Counted from the first letter of the stretch, positions 17,595 through 27,461 are shown. The stretch is 64,000 nt of DNA from Streptomyces nymphaeiformis (GCF_014203895.1 NZ_JACHJY010000009.1:186001-250000); one strand, 5' to 3'. Numbers and translations: made by a program. The notes: a model not told the origin generated them from the letters alone.

Positions 17595-18674
17595 TCAGCC
17601 TATGGAGCGCCAGCCTTCGAGCAGCAGCCCTTCGGCGCCCACCTTCTGACGGGTGGTGACCGGCGTGCGCCCGTCGGCCGCCGTCATCGCGACCAGGCCG
17701 CCGTCGAGACCGCGGGTGAGGACGGCGTTCAGGCTGCCGTGCCGCTCCCCCGTCTCCGACCAGTTCAGGCCTGCCGACTCCTGCTCGCTGGGGTAGGCGG
17801 CGAGGGCGAGCCGGCCGTCCTCGGACTGCTGGGCGAGGACCGTGCAGTCGAAGCCGTCGATGAGGCAGCGGGTGACGGACGGTCGGCCGGTGCCGGCCGC
17901 CTTGCCCAGCGGCGTCGGCTCCAGGGAGCGCTCCGGCGACCAGGCGGTGACCTGGCCCTCCTGGTCGAGGTAGAAGAGCGTCACGTGCCCGGAGGGACCG
18001 GTCACGGCCGCGAGGGTGCCCATGGCCACGGAGGCGGGCAGGATCTCCTCGCGGACCGGCTTCGCCCCCGCCTCGCGCTGCACGTAGCGGGCGAGGCCGG
18101 TGGCGTGCGAGGTGTACAGCTCGACCATGCCCGCGCCGTTGGTGACGGCGACCGGCGAGGGGTCGGTCCTCGAACCCTTCAGGTCCCACCAGGGGTGCCA
18201 GCCGCCCGCGTCCTTCTGGGCGCGGCAGCTGATGCCGCCGCCCCCGTTCCGTACGAAGGCGTAGACGCGGCCCTGGGCGTCCACGGCGACCGCGGGGTTG
18301 CCCATCCAGGGTCCCTTGCCGTTGGAGTGCCCCAGGGACCGCCAGGGGGCCGCGGGGCGGCCCGTCTGGAACTGGACGGCGTGCACCAGCTCGACGTGCC
18401 CCTCGTCGCCGCCCGTGGGCCGCAGTCCGACGAGGTGGACGTAGCGGTCGGCGCCCTGGCCGATGGCGAGGAAGGAGGTCAGTCCGTCGCCGCCGAGGGA
18501 GACGGGGCCGCTCCAGGCGCCGCCGGGCTCCTCGGTCCAGCGCACCACCTCGCCGTCCCGGGGCAGGTAGGCGCTGAACCGGCCCTCCTCCCCTCTGGTC
18601 AGCCAGCCGCCCTGGAGCACGGGGGCGGCGGGGCCGTGGGAACGGTCGTCGGTGGCCTGGGATCGATTCGCCAT
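17595..18674 (-). CDS. Uncharacterised protein, probable beta-propeller
   Basis: 359 aa from ATG 18674; GTG 18689 would add five residues. No signal peptide or membrane segment. The sequence has several blades of similar rhythm: a Trp-containing strand, then a strand naming values (GNPAVAVDAQGRVYAFVRNG, DPSPVAVTNGAGMVELYTSH, GPSGHVTLFYLDQEGQVTAW, EDGRLALAAY). This resembles PLL-like or sialidase-like propeller proteins, but I cannot name a family. Convergent with fadB and downstream of the amino-acid permease on the same strand (88-nt gap). Confidence 0.65.
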   Translation of the reverse strand: MANRSQATDDRSHGPAAPVLQGGWLTRGEEGRFSAYLPRDGEVVRWTEEPGGAWSGPVSLGGDGLTSFLAIGQGADRYVHLVGLRPTGGDEGHVELVHAVQFQTGRPAAPWRSLGHSNGKGPWMGNPAVAVDAQGRVYAFVRNGGGGISCRAQKDAGGWHPWWDLKGSRTDPSPVAVTNGAGMVELYTSHATGLARYVQREAGAKPVREEILPASVAMGTLAAVTGPSGHVTLFYLDQEGQVTAWSPERSLEPTPLGKAAGTGRPSVTRCLIDGFDCTVLAQQSEDGRLALAAYPSEQESAGLNWSETGERHGSLNAVLTRGLDGGLVAMTAADGRTPVTTRQKVGAEGLLLEGWRSIG

Positions 18675-18762
18675 GGGGGGATCCAGCACTCCGGTCGTCG
18701 GGAGGAGTTCGGGTACGAACCGACTTTAGTCGCCCTCCCGGACGGTCTCCGACCCCCGGGGA

Positions 18763-20277
18763 TCAGTACCGGGCGTCCCGTCCCACCTGTCCGAGCCGGC
18801 TGTGACGACGCCCGTACAGGAAGTACACGAAGAAGCCGATCACCATCCAGACGGCGAACCGGAACCAGGTCTCGCCCGGCAGGTTGAGCATGAGCCAGAG
18901 CGAGGCGGCGACGGAGAGGATCGGGAGGACCGGCACCCACGGGGTGCGGAAGGCCCGGTGCAGGTCGGGGCGGGTGCGGCGGAGGATGATGACGCCGATG
19001 GCGACCATGACGAAGGCGAACAGGGTGCCGATGTTCACCAGGGTCGCGAGCTCGTTGATGCTGGTGAAGCCGGCGACGACGGCGATGATCACACCGAGCA
19101 GGATGGTCGGCCGGTACGGGGTCCTGAACTTCGGGTGCGTGATGGAGAAGAAGCGCGGCAGCAGGCCGTCGCGGCTCATCGCGAAGAAGACCCGGGTCTG
19201 GCCGAGCAGCAGGATCAGACAGACCGTGGTGAGGCCGACGGCGGCGCCGAAGCTGATCACGCCCGCGTACCAGGGGTGTCCGGCGGCCTTGAAGGCGTCG
19301 GCGAGCGGGGCGCTGGTGGACAGGTTGGTGTACTTCTCCATGCCGGTGACGACGAGGGCGACCGCCACGTACAGCACGGTGCAGATGAGGAGCGAGCCGA
19401 GGATGCCCCGGGGCATGTCCCGCTGCGGCAGCTTGGTCTCCTCGGCGGCGGTGGCCACCACGTCGAAGCCGATGAAGGCGAAGAAGACGACGGAGGCGGC
19501 GGTGAAGATGCCCATGACGCCGAAGTTCGTCGGCTCGTAGCCGAAGATCAGCTGGACCATCGGGGAGGTCCACCCCGAGGTGCCGCCGGGCGGGCTGACC
19601 GCCGGCGGGATGAAGGGCTTGTAGTTGTCGCCGACGATGAAGAACAGACCGGCGATGATCACGATCATCACCACGGTCACCTTGATCGCGACGACGACGG
19701 CGGTGATCCGCGCGGAGAGCTTCATGCCGAGGACGAGGACCACGGTCAGCACGAGGACGAGGAGGAACGCCAGGATGTCGAAGGTGCCGCCCGAGACGTC
19801 CGGGCCTTCGAGCGAGGCCGGCAGGTGCCAGCCGATGTTGTCCATCAGGGATCTGACGTACCCGGACCAGCCGACGGCGACCACCGCCGTGCCGAGGGCG
19901 AACTCCAGGACGAGGTCCCAGCCGATGATCCAGGCGGGCAGCTCGCCGATCGACGCGTACGCGAAGGTGTACGCCGATCCGGCCACCGGCACCGTCGAGG
20001 CGAACTCGGCGTAGCACAGGGCGGCGAGGGCGCAGACGATGCCCGCGGCGACGAAGGCGAGGGCGGTGGCCGGGCCCGCGTTCTCCTTGGCCACCTTGCC
20101 GGTGAGGACGAAGATGCCGGTGCCGATGATGACGCCGACGCCGAACACCGTCAGGTCCCAGGCCGACAGGGACTTCTTGAGCGCGTGCTCCGGCTCCTCC
20201 GTGTCGCGGATCGACTGCTCGACCGATTTTGTCCGGAACATTCCGGTATTGGCGCGTGGCTGCTGGTCCGTACTCAC
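18763..20277 (-). CDS. APC-family amino acid permease (cationic amino acid transporter type)
   Basis: 504 aa from GTG 20277, chosen for the AGGGAGG at 20282-20289. An N-terminal cytoplasmic segment (SVEQSIRDTEEPEHALKKSL) leads into about 12 membrane segments. The first contains GVGVIIGTGIFVLTG, the helix-break motif of APC transporters, and segment 6-7 has FFAFIGFDVVATAAEETKLP, conserved in the CAT/YhdG group. Function: sodium- or proton-coupled amino-acid uptake or exchange; substrate not provable. Follows dxs on the same strand but is separated by a hairpin. Confidence 0.88.
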   Translation of the reverse strand: MSTDQQPRANTGMFRTKSVEQSIRDTEEPEHALKKSLSAWDLTVFGVGVIIGTGIFVLTGKVAKENAGPATALAFVAAGIVCALAALCYAEFASTVPVAGSAYTFAYASIGELPAWIIGWDLVLEFALGTAVVAVGWSGYVRSLMDNIGWHLPASLEGPDVSGGTFDILAFLLVLVLTVVLVLGMKLSARITAVVVAIKVTVVMIVIIAGLFFIVGDNYKPFIPPAVSPPGGTSGWTSPMVQLIFGYEPTNFGVMGIFTAASVVFFAFIGFDVVATAAEETKLPQRDMPRGILGSLLICTVLYVAVALVVTGMEKYTNLSTSAPLADAFKAAGHPWYAGVISFGAAVGLTTVCLILLLGQTRVFFAMSRDGLLPRFFSITHPKFRTPYRPTILLGVIIAVVAGFTSINELATLVNIGTLFAFVMVAIGVIILRRTRPDLHRAFRTPWVPVLPILSVAASLWLMLNLPGETWFRFAVWMVIGFFVYFLYGRRHSRLGQVGRDARY

Positions 20278-20338
20278 GTCCACCTCCCTGCTGCATCCCC
20301 CATGGGCTGCCCGCCTTTTGGCCAGAATGCACGCGAAA

Positions 20339-20376
20339 GGGCCGGTCGGCACTCCGAAGAGTGAGCCAACCGGCCC
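20339..20376 (-). terminator. Hairpin downstream of dxs
   Basis: About 16-bp stem (GGGCCGGTCGGC..ACTC pairing with GAGTGAGCCAACCGGCCC), CGAA loop, small bulge; lies between dxs and the permease. Confidence 0.6.
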
Positions 20377-20404
20377 AAAGGTGACGTCGGGTGACGGCGG
20401 TCCG

Positions 20405-22324
20405 TCAGTCGCGCGCGGGCTCCACGGCCTTGGCGCTGCTCTCGAACCGTCCGTCGAGCCGCGAGACCAGGCCGGTGACCTGGCGCGCGATGTCCGGGGC
20501 GGTCAGCCCGATCTCGGCCAGGACCTCGCCGCGGGAGGCGTGGTCGAGGAAGCGCGGCGGGATGCCGAAGTCACGCAGCGGCACGTCCACACCGGCGTCG
20601 CGCAGCGCCTGGGAGACGGCGGAGCCGACGCCGCCGACGCGGCTGTTGTCCTCGACGGTGACGACGACCCGGTGCTGCTCGGCGAGCGGGGCGAGGGCCT
20701 CGTCGACGGGCTTGACCCAGCGGGGGTCGACGACCGTGGTGGAGATGCCCTGCCGGTCCAGGAGGTCGGCGATCTCCAGGCACATGGGCGCCAGGGCGCC
20801 CACGGAGACCAGGAGGACGTCCGGCCTGTCGCTGCCGGCCTCGCGGAGCACGTCCATGCCGCCGACCCGGCGCAGGGCCGGGACCGCCGGGCCGACCGCG
20901 CCCTTGGAGAAGCGGACCACGGTGGGGGCGTCGGTGACCTCGACGGCCTCGCGCAGCTGGGCGCGGACCTGGTCGGCGTCGCGCGGGGCGGCGAGCCGCA
21001 GGCCGGGCACGACCTGGAGGATCGACATGTCCCACATGCCGTTGTGCGAGGCGCCGTCCGTTCCGGTGACGCCGGCCCGGTCGAGGACGAAGGTGACGCC
21101 GCACTTGTGCAGGGCCACGTCCATCAGGACCTGGTCGAAGGCGCGGTTGAGGAAGGTCGCGTAGACCGCGAAGACGGGGTGGAGGCCTCCGGTGGCGAGG
21201 CCGGCCGCGGAGACCGCGCCGTGCTGCTCGGCGATGCCGACGTCGAAGACCCGCTCGGGGAAGGCCTTGGCGAACTTGTCGAGACCGACGGGCTGGAGCA
21301 TGGCCGCCGTGATGGCGACGATGTCCTCGCGCTCCTTGCCGAGCGCCACCATCTCCTCGCCGAAGACCGAGGTCCAGTCGGCGCCCGAGGAGGCGATGGG
21401 CAGGCCGGTGTCGGGGTGGATCTTGCCGACGGCGTGGAAGCGGTCCGCCTCGTCCTGGAGGGCGGGCTGGTAGCCGCGGCCCTTCTCGGTGAGGCAGTGG
21501 ACGATGACCGGGCCGCCGAAGCGCTTGGCGCGCGTGAGCGCGGACTCCAGGGCCTCGATGTCGTGGCCGTCGATGGGGCCGACGTACTTCAGGCCGAGGT
21601 CCTCGAACATGCCCTGCGGGGCGATGAAGTCCTTGAGGCCCTTCTTGGCGCCGTGCAGGGTCTCGTAGAGCGGCTTCCCGACGACCGGGGTGCGCTCCAG
21701 GATGTCCTTGCCTCGGGCGAGGAAGCGCTCGTAGCCGTCGGTGGTGCGCAGGGTGGCCAGGTGGTTGGCGAGGCCGCCGATGGTGGGCGCGTACGAGCGC
21801 TCGTTGTCGTTGACGACGATGACGAGCGGGCGGTCCTTGGCGGCGGCGATGTTGTTCAGCGCCTCCCAGGCCATGCCGCCGGTCAGGGCGCCGTCGCCGA
21901 TGACCGCGACGACGTGGTCGTCCTTCTTCAGGACCTCGTTCGCCTTGGCCAGGCCGTCGGCCCAGCCGAGGACGGTGGAGGCGTGCGAGTTCTCGATGAC
22001 GTCGTGCTCGGACTCGGCCTGCGAGGGGTAGCCGGACAGGCCGCCCTTCATCTTGAGCTTCGAGAAGTCCTGGCGCCCGGTGAGGAGCTTGTGGACGTAG
22101 CTCTGGTGGCCGGTGTCCCAGAGGACCTTGTCCTTCGGGGAGTCGAACACCCGGTGCAGGGCGATGGTCAGCTCGACCACACCGAGGTTGGGGCCGAGGT
22201 GCCCGCCGGTCTTGGAGACGGCGTCCACGAGGAACGTCCTGATCTCGTCGGCCAGCTGGTCCAGCTGCTCCGGGGAGAGCCGGTCCAGATCTCGCGGTCC
22301 CCTGATACGGGTCAGCAGAGCCAC
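20405..22324 (-). CDS. dxs: 1-deoxy-D-xylulose-5-phosphate synthase
   Basis: 639 aa from GTG 22324, selected because AGGAGG lies 6 nt upstream and the protein then begins [16 protein letters not shown] like other Streptomyces Dxs. It condenses pyruvate with glyceraldehyde-3-phosphate, the first step of the MEP isoprenoid pathway, with thiamine diphosphate. Visible: [18 protein letters not shown], the ThDP motif [18 protein letters not shown], the transketolase-like central domain ([33 protein letters not shown]) and the C-terminal domain. Monocistronic in appearance. Confidence 0.95.
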   Translation of the reverse strand: MALLTRIRGPRDLDRLSPEQLDQLADEIRTFLVDAVSKTGGHLGPNLGVVELTIALHRVFDSPKDKVLWDTGHQSYVHKLLTGRQDFSKLKMKGGLSGYPSQAESEHDVIENSHASTVLGWADGLAKANEVLKKDDHVVAVIGDGALTGGMAWEALNNIAAAKDRPLVIVVNDNERSYAPTIGGLANHLATLRTTDGYERFLARGKDILERTPVVGKPLYETLHGAKKGLKDFIAPQGMFEDLGLKYVGPIDGHDIEALESALTRAKRFGGPVIVHCLTEKGRGYQPALQDEADRFHAVGKIHPDTGLPIASSGADWTSVFGEEMVALGKEREDIVAITAAMLQPVGLDKFAKAFPERVFDVGIAEQHGAVSAAGLATGGLHPVFAVYATFLNRAFDQVLMDVALHKCGVTFVLDRAGVTGTDGASHNGMWDMSILQVVPGLRLAAPRDADQVRAQLREAVEVTDAPTVVRFSKGAVGPAVPALRRVGGMDVLREAGSDRPDVLLVSVGALAPMCLEIADLLDRQGISTTVVDPRWVKPVDEALAPLAEQHRVVVTVEDNSRVGGVGSAVSQALRDAGVDVPLRDFGIPPRFLDHASRGEVLAEIGLTAPDIARQVTGLVSRLDGRFESSAKAVEPARD

Positions 22325-22504
22325 CCGTTCCTCCTTGCTTTGAGCTGGTCGAGCTTGCCGATTTGTCGAGTCTAATGTTCCGTCTTGGATCGTGGGCATC
22401 GGGCCATGGGGTGAGGCGTCACCCGCACGGCCGACAAGCCGCTGATCTGTACGGCTCTGTACGCGCGCGCGTGCTGGTCGGGCGTACTGCTCCGGACGCG
22501 CCGC

Positions 22505-22534
22505 AGCCCGGCACCGGTTTCCCGGTGCCGGGCT
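22505..22534 (-). terminator. Hairpin downstream of xylH
   Basis: 13-bp perfect stem (AGCCCGGCACCGG with its complement), TTTC loop, 14 nt past the xylH stop. Confidence 0.8.
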
Positions 22535-22547
22535 GATGTGACGGTTG

Positions 22548-23843
22548 TTACGCGCGTCCGGCGGTCTTCTGCGTGCGGCGGGAGACCGAGTCGATGATCA
22601 CGGCGATCAGCAGGACCGCTCCGGTGATCATGTACTGGATCGCGTTCGAGGACAGGTTCATCTGGTTGAGGCCCTGGACGATCGACTGGATGACCAGGAT
22701 GCCCAGGAGCGCCGACCAGACCTTGCCGCGTCCGCCGAACAGGGACGTGCCGCCGATGACCGCGGCGGCGATGCACATCATCAGCTGGTTGCCGCCGCCG
22801 AGGGAGCGGTCGGCGCCGCCGGTCGCGGAGGCGAGGAAGAGGCCGCCGACGGCGCCCATCGTGCCGGAGATCATGAAGACCGAGATCCGGATCCAGTCCA
22901 CGTTGATGCCGGCGCGGCGGGCGGCCTCGATGCCGCCGCCGACCGCGAAGACCTGGCGGCCGTACGTGGTGCGGCGCAGGACGAAGTCGGTGGCGAGCAG
23001 GATCACCAGGAAGATCACCAGGGAGAGCGGCAGGCCCTTCTCCTGGTTGAAGCCGTACGCGGCGACGAGGACCAGAACCGCGAGGACGGCGGTGCGCAGG
23101 ATGATCTCGCTCTGCGGGCGGTGCGGCAGCTCGGCGGCCTTGCGGCGGCGGGAGTCGCGCAGCTGGGCGAGGTAGAAGCCGGCGATGACGGCCACGGCGA
23201 GGCCGTAGGCGGCGGCGACGTCGGAGAAGTAGTACTTGGTGAGGTCCTCGACGAAGCTGCCGATCGGGGTGGGGATGGTCGACCGGTCGCCCATCACCCA
23301 GGTCTGCAGACCGGCCCAGCCGAGGAAGCCGGCGAGGGTGACGACGAAGGCGGGCACGCCGATCTTGGCGAAGACCATGCCGTGGAAGGCGCCGATCAGG
23401 GTGCCGGACAGGATGCCGAGGAGGATGGCGAGGCCGTCGGGCATGTCGGTGCCGAGCACGCCCCAGACCGAGCCGGCCAGACCCGCCACGGAGCCGACGG
23501 CGAGGTCGATCTCGCCGAGCAGCAGGACGAAGACGATGCCGACGGCCATGATGCCGGGGCCGACCGCGTACAGCGTGATCTGGTCGAGGTTGTACGAGGT
23601 GATGAAGTTGCCGGTGAGGGCCTGGAAGACGATGCCGATGACGATCAGGCCGACGACGACGGGCAGCGAGCCGATCTCGCCCGAGCGGATCTTGCGCTTG
23701 AACTCGTCGACGTAGCCCTTGAAGCCCTGCTCGCGGACGAGGAGGCGGGGGTCGACGGCGGGGACCGCGGCGGCGGCCGGCGCCTCCTCGCCCGTACGGG
23801 GCTCGGGCACGGTGTCCTCGGAGGTGCTGGGGGTCGTGCTCAC
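22548..23843 (-). CDS. xylH: Sugar ABC transporter permease, XylH-type
   Basis: 431 aa from GTG 23843, which overlaps the xylG stop (GTGA). Basic/hydrophilic N terminus of about 60 residues, then a ribose/xylose-class permease with about 10 or more membrane segments. Family blocks include [30 protein letters not shown] and AIGGxE-like [18 protein letters not shown], with [18 protein letters not shown] near the end. It forms the membrane channel for the binding protein xylF and ATPase xylG. The long, inserted middle region (about 235-275, charged) agrees with xylose-type XylH. Substrate by context and by similarity to the S. coelicolor xylose operon. Confidence 0.88.
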   Translation of the reverse strand: MSTTPSTSEDTVPEPRTGEEAPAAAAVPAVDPRLLVREQGFKGYVDEFKRKIRSGEIGSLPVVVGLIVIGIVFQALTGNFITSYNLDQITLYAVGPGIMAVGIVFVLLLGEIDLAVGSVAGLAGSVWGVLGTDMPDGLAILLGILSGTLIGAFHGMVFAKIGVPAFVVTLAGFLGWAGLQTWVMGDRSTIPTPIGSFVEDLTKYYFSDVAAAYGLAVAVIAGFYLAQLRDSRRRKAAELPHRPQSEIILRTAVLAVLVLVAAYGFNQEKGLPLSLVIFLVILLATDFVLRRTTYGRQVFAVGGGIEAARRAGINVDWIRISVFMISGTMGAVGGLFLASATGGADRSLGGGNQLMMCIAAAVIGGTSLFGGRGKVWSALLGILVIQSIVQGLNQMNLSSNAIQYMITGAVLLIAVIIDSVSRRTQKTAGRA

Positions 23844-24619
23844 TTCGCTACCTCCGCGTTGCGGGCCTGACGGCGGGTCACGGCGTTGTCCGTGGCACCG
23901 GTGATCGCGGCGATGATCTCTTCGTGCGTGGTGGTGGCCACCGGGAAGGTGCCGTTGTTGCGGCCCAGGCGGAGCACGGCCACGGTGTCGGCGACGGCCT
24001 TCACGTCGGCCATGTTGTGGCTGATGAGGATGACGCCGAGGCCCTGCTCGCGCAGCCGCTCGACCAGGTCGAGGACCTGCGCGGTCTGCTCGACGCCGAG
24101 CGCGGCGGTGGGCTCGTCCAGGATCACGATCTTGGGGTTGCCGACCAGGGCGCGGGCGATGGCGACGACCTGCCGCTGACCGCCGGAGAGGGCGGCGACG
24201 GGGATGCGGACGCTGGGGATGCGGATGGAGAGCGTGGAGAGCAGGTCCTTGGCCCGCTTCTCCATGGCGACCTCGTCGAGGACGCCGCCCTTCTTGATCT
24301 CGCGGCCGAGGAACAGGTTGGCGACGACGTCGAGGTTGTCGCAGAGCGCGAGGTCCTGGTAGACGGTCGCGACACCGAGGTTCTGGGAGTCGTGCGGGCG
24401 CTGGATCTCGACCTGCTCGCCCTCCCACTCGATGACGCCCTCGTCGATGGGGTGCACGCCGGCGATCGTCTTGACCAGCGTGGACTTTCCCGCTCCGTTG
24501 TCGCCGACGAGTGCGACGACCTCTCCTGCGTGGACTTCGAGATCGACACCGGAGAGGACCTGGACCGCTCCGAATCGCTTGAAGATCCCGCGCAACGCCA
24601 GCACGGGCGTCTGGGACAC
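23840..24619 (-). CDS. xylG: Sugar ABC transporter ATP-binding protein, XylG-type (single domain)
   Basis: 259 aa from GTG 24619 with AAGGAG at 24629-24634. One nucleotide-binding domain: Walker A LVGDNGAGKSTLVK, Q-loop VYQDLALCDNLDV, signature LSGGQRQVVAIARAL, Walker B IVILDEPTAAL, switch His in LISHNMADV. Ribose/xylose-type importers usually carry two fused ATPase domains, but many actinobacterial ones, like this, have one and act as a dimer. Powers uptake through xylH; overlaps it by 4 nt. Separated from xylF by 282 nt holding two hairpins. Confidence 0.9.
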   Translation of the reverse strand: MSQTPVLALRGIFKRFGAVQVLSGVDLEVHAGEVVALVGDNGAGKSTLVKTIAGVHPIDEGVIEWEGEQVEIQRPHDSQNLGVATVYQDLALCDNLDVVANLFLGREIKKGGVLDEVAMEKRAKDLLSTLSIRIPSVRIPVAALSGGQRQVVAIARALVGNPKIVILDEPTAALGVEQTAQVLDLVERLREQGLGVILISHNMADVKAVADTVAVLRLGRNNGTFPVATTTHEEIIAAITGATDNAVTRRQARNAEVAK

Positions 24620-24702
24620 GTGAACCAACTCCTTCGCCGCCCGAGGGGGCGACGGCATGTCGCGCCGTCGTGCGGCGCCGAAGTTTCGAGGGGGGCTGGG
24701 CT

Positions 24703-24753
24703 CGTCCGGCCCCCGGACCGACAGCGGGGTCTGGGTCGGCCGGGGGCCGGACG
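24703..24753 (-). terminator. Long intercistronic hairpin between xylF and xylG
   Basis: Perfect 14-bp core (CGTCCGGCCCCCGG, 24703-24716, with 24740-24753) extended by partly paired ACCGAC/GTCGG. It stands in the untranslated stretch between binding-protein and ATPase genes, where it may attenuate transcription or protect the xylF mRNA. Confidence 0.55.
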
Positions 24754-24863
24754 GGCTCTGGGGACGGATCCGGGCGTCGTACGCCGCCTTGTTACCGGGG
24801 GTCTTCACCCTCTGTACTCGGGGCGGCGGCGCCCGCTTCGGGGGCGCTGGGGCCGGATCCGTG

Positions 24864-24889
24864 CCGCCGGGCCGCTACGGGCCCGGCGG
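24864..24889 (-). terminator. Hairpin directly after xylF
   Basis: 10-bp perfect stem (CCGCCGGGCC with its complement), 6-nt loop, 12 nt beyond the xylF stop. With the hairpin at 24703-24753 it probably lowers xylGH expression relative to xylF. Confidence 0.55.
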
Positions 24890-24901
24890 GTTCGGGCGGT
24901 G

Positions 24902-25966
24902 TTACTTGATGCCCAGCGCGGCGCACTTGGCGGCGAGGTCCGCCGTGCAGAGGTCGGCGGCCTTGTAGATGCCGTCCTTGACGACCGTGGTCTGGATGTT
25001 GGTCTTGTCGACCACGACCGGGGCGAAGAGCGTGGAGGGGACGCCGTCGGTCGCGCCCTGGGCGCCGAGGTCCTTGCCCTTGAGCAGGTTCACCGCGAAC
25101 TTGGCGGCCTCGGGGGCCAGCTGGAGCGGCGACTTGTAGATGGTGAAGGTCTGGGTGCCGGCGATGATGCGCTGGATGCCCGCGACCTCGGCGTCCTGGC
25201 CGCCCACCGGGATGCCCTTGACGCCGGCGTTCTCGAGGGAGGTGATGATGCCGCCGGCCATGCCGTCGTTGGCCGAGTAGACGGCGCCGATCTTGTCCTT
25301 GCCGACCGAGGAGATCGCGGCGGACATCTTCTCGCCCGCGACCTTCGGGTCCCACTCGCCGGAGGCCTCGTAGGCGATCTTGCCGACCTTGCCGTCGAGC
25401 GCGGTGTGGGCGCCCTTCTTGAACAGGGCGGCGTTCGGGTCCTTCTCGTCGCCGTTGATCATCACGACGTTGGCGGTGGCGGCCTTCGCGCCGAGCGCGG
25501 TCAGCAGGGCCTGGCCCTGGAGCTCGCCGACCTTGTTGTTGTCGTGGCTGACGTAGGCGTCGGCACCCGGGACGGCGCGGTCGTACGCGACGACCTTGAC
25601 GCCCTTGGCCTTGGCGTCCTTGACCCAGCCCTCGGCCTTGGCGGCGTCGACCGGGTCGAGCGCGATGACCTTGACGCCGTCGGCGATGAGCTGGTCGAAC
25701 TGCTGCTTCTGCTTCACGACGTCGGAGACGGCGTTGTTGTAGACGATCTCGCAGTCGGAGCAGGCGGCCTTGACGGCCTTCTCGAACTGGGGCTTGTCCA
25801 GGGCCTCGTAGCGCGAGGTCTTGTTCTCCGGCAGGAGCAGGCCGATCTTGGTCGAGCTGCCCTTGTCAGCGCTGTCGCCGCCACCGGCCTGGCCGCAGGC
25901 GGCGAGCGAGAGGGCCATCGAGACCGCGGCCGTGGCTATGACGGCACGACGCGTCACTGCGTTCAT
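24902..25966 (-). CDS. xylF: Sugar ABC transporter substrate-binding lipoprotein, XylF-type
   Basis: 354 aa from ATG 25966 (AGGGAGG 8 nt upstream). Lipoprotein signal MNAVTRRAVIATAAVSMALS with lipobox LAAC, then a type I periplasmic-binding fold: KIGLLLPENKTSRYEALDKPQFEKAV, the hinge-side ALDPVDAAKAEGWVKDAKAKGVKVVAYDRAVPG, YVSHDNNKVGELQGQALL and YSANDGMAGGIITSLENAGVKG, all typical of D-xylose/ribose binding proteins. Two Cys near 94-97 (ACSDC) and two in the C terminus could form disulfides. First gene of the transport operon, downstream of a candidate ROK operator. Confidence 0.88.
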   Translation of the reverse strand: MNAVTRRAVIATAAVSMALSLAACGQAGGGDSADKGSSTKIGLLLPENKTSRYEALDKPQFEKAVKAACSDCEIVYNNAVSDVVKQKQQFDQLIADGVKVIALDPVDAAKAEGWVKDAKAKGVKVVAYDRAVPGADAYVSHDNNKVGELQGQALLTALGAKAATANVVMINGDEKDPNAALFKKGAHTALDGKVGKIAYEASGEWDPKVAGEKMSAAISSVGKDKIGAVYSANDGMAGGIITSLENAGVKGIPVGGQDAEVAGIQRIIAGTQTFTIYKSPLQLAPEAAKFAVNLLKGKDLGAQGATDGVPSTLFAPVVVDKTNIQTTVVKDGIYKAADLCTADLAAKCAALGIK

Positions 25967-26042
25967 GTGGGGTTGCCTCCCTGACGAGGCCGCGACGGTG
26001 CGGCCGAGGTGCCACGAAGTCAACTCGGCCGCAACGTTGCCG

Positions 26043-26061
26043 TCAAGAAGTAAATTCTTAA
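26043..26061. promoter_or_regulatory. Inverted-repeat operator upstream of xylF
   Basis: TCAAGAA-GTAAA-TTCTTAA, an inverted repeat with one mismatch in an AT-rich patch, 77 nt before xylF. The adjacent GCAACGTTGC (26031-26040) is a perfect palindrome. Likely target of the ROK regulator encoded next to it; a similar half-site occurs at 27370-27381 upstream of that regulator. Confidence 0.5.
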
Positions 26062-26088
26062 CGAGATGACAACGGTGGTGTTCGTTCT

Positions 26089-27300
26089 CTAAGTGAAGGC
26101 AAGGCGAGAGGTCGGCGCCGCGGAGGGCAGCGCACTCTCCAAAAGGGTTGAATCGCCCATTTCGCTCAGTACGAGGGCGAGGGCGCCGAGCACCTCCGCG
26201 CGCCCGCCGAGGGCCCCCGGGGCCAGCGAGAGCTGCCGGGCGGCACTGGGGATCGCGTACCGCGAGACGGAGTCCCTGATGGGCGCGAGGACCAGCTCAC
26301 CGGCCTCGGCGAGGGTGCCGCCGAGCACCACCCGGCTGGGGTTGAGGAGGTTGCAGAGGTTGGCGATGCCGCTGCCGATGTGCCGTCCGACGTCGGCGAT
26401 CACCCGGCGGCAGCCGGGGTCGCCCTCCCGGGCCAGCTGGACGACCCGTTCCATCGTCAGATCGGGGCCGTGGCTCGGCTGGAGCAGCGGCAGGACGTAC
26501 CGCGCGGCGGTGAAGGTCTCCAGGCAGCCGCGGTTGCCGCAGCGGCAGACCGGTCCCGACTCGTCCAGGGTGATGTGCCCGATCTCCCCGGCGGTGCCGC
26601 CGGGACCCCGGTAGACCCGCCCGTCGATGACGAGTCCGGCGCCGACGCCGCTGGCCACCTTGATGTAGGCCAGGTCCTTGACGCCCCGGCCGCTGCCCCA
26701 GACGAGCTCGCCGAGCGCGCCGAGGTTGGCGTCGTTGTCGACGTGCACGGGGACGCCGAGCCGGCCGGAGAGCTCGTCGGCGGGGTTGATGCCGCTCCAG
26801 CCCGGCAGGATCGAGGTCGAGCCGAGGGTCCCGGAGGAGACGTCGATCGGTCCGGGCACGCCGAGGCCGACGCCGATCACCTTGTCGTAGCCGATGCCGG
26901 TGGACCGGATCAGCCGCTTGACCAGCTGTTCCGCGCGGTCGAAGCCCTCGGCGGCGGAGGCGTCCACGTCGAGCGGCTCGGCCTCCTCGGCGAGCACCTG
27001 GTGGGCGAGGTTGCCGACGGCGACCCGGAGGTGGGTGTGGCCGAAGTCCACGCCGATCACGATGCCGGCGTCGCCGGAGAGGGAGACGCTGCGGGCCCTG
27101 CGGCCCCCCGCGGAGGTGGGCGTGACCTCGACGGTGCCGCCGTCCTTCAGCTCCCGGACGATGTTGGAGACCGTGGCGGCGGAGAGGCCCGTCGCCCGGG
27201 CGATCTCCGCCTGGGTGAGCGAGCCGGCCATGCGCACCGCCCGGACGACCCGTTCGAGATTGGCCCTGTGCAGAGACGTCTGCGACCCCGGAGTCTCCAT
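26089..27300 (-). CDS. rok7B7: ROK-family transcriptional regulator, Rok7B7-like
   Basis: 403 aa from ATG 27300 (GAGAGAG upstream); a start at 27333 is possible. Residues about 10-75 form a winged helix-turn-helix (LTQAEIARATGLSAATVSNIVREL). The rest is a sugar-kinase-like ROK fold: VIGVDFGHTHLRVAVGN, GVGLGVPGPID, VDNDANLGALGELVWGSG, GGTAGEIGHITLD and the zinc motif CRCGNRGCLETF. Its place between ngcEFG and xylFGH matches SCO6008 (Rok7B7), which affects xylose transport, carbon control and antibiotic production in S. coelicolor. Ligand unknown, probably a xylose- or glucose-related sugar or phosphate. Confidence 0.85.
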   Translation of the reverse strand: METPGSQTSLHRANLERVVRAVRMAGSLTQAEIARATGLSAATVSNIVRELKDGGTVEVTPTSAGGRRARSVSLSGDAGIVIGVDFGHTHLRVAVGNLAHQVLAEEAEPLDVDASAAEGFDRAEQLVKRLIRSTGIGYDKVIGVGLGVPGPIDVSSGTLGSTSILPGWSGINPADELSGRLGVPVHVDNDANLGALGELVWGSGRGVKDLAYIKVASGVGAGLVIDGRVYRGPGGTAGEIGHITLDESGPVCRCGNRGCLETFTAARYVLPLLQPSHGPDLTMERVVQLAREGDPGCRRVIADVGRHIGSGIANLCNLLNPSRVVLGGTLAEAGELVLAPIRDSVSRYAIPSAARQLSLAPGALGGRAEVLGALALVLSEMGDSTLLESALPSAAPTSRLAFT

Positions 27301-27410
27301 CGACTCTCTCACTCCCACCGTTTTCTCCAACATGTGAACTCTAAGGGGACGCTTTCGGCTTGGTTCCCGTCAAGACCTTGAGTGTCCGGCGGCGAGTGTC
27401 ACACGACGCG

Positions 27411-27444
27411 CGGAGCCCCCGGCGCGGGTGCGCCGGGGGCTCCG
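27411..27444 (-). terminator. Hairpin downstream of ngcG
   Basis: 15-bp perfect stem (CGGAGCCCCCGGCGC with its complement), GGGT loop, 17 nt past the ngcG stop; ends the ngcEFG operon. Confidence 0.8.
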
Positions 27445-27461
27445 GAGGAAGGGTCGCGGGG

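Noticed and set aside
22325-22547. Riboswitch (TPP) upstream of dxs
   Set aside because: No conserved TPP aptamer elements were seen; only the hairpin ending the xyl operon.
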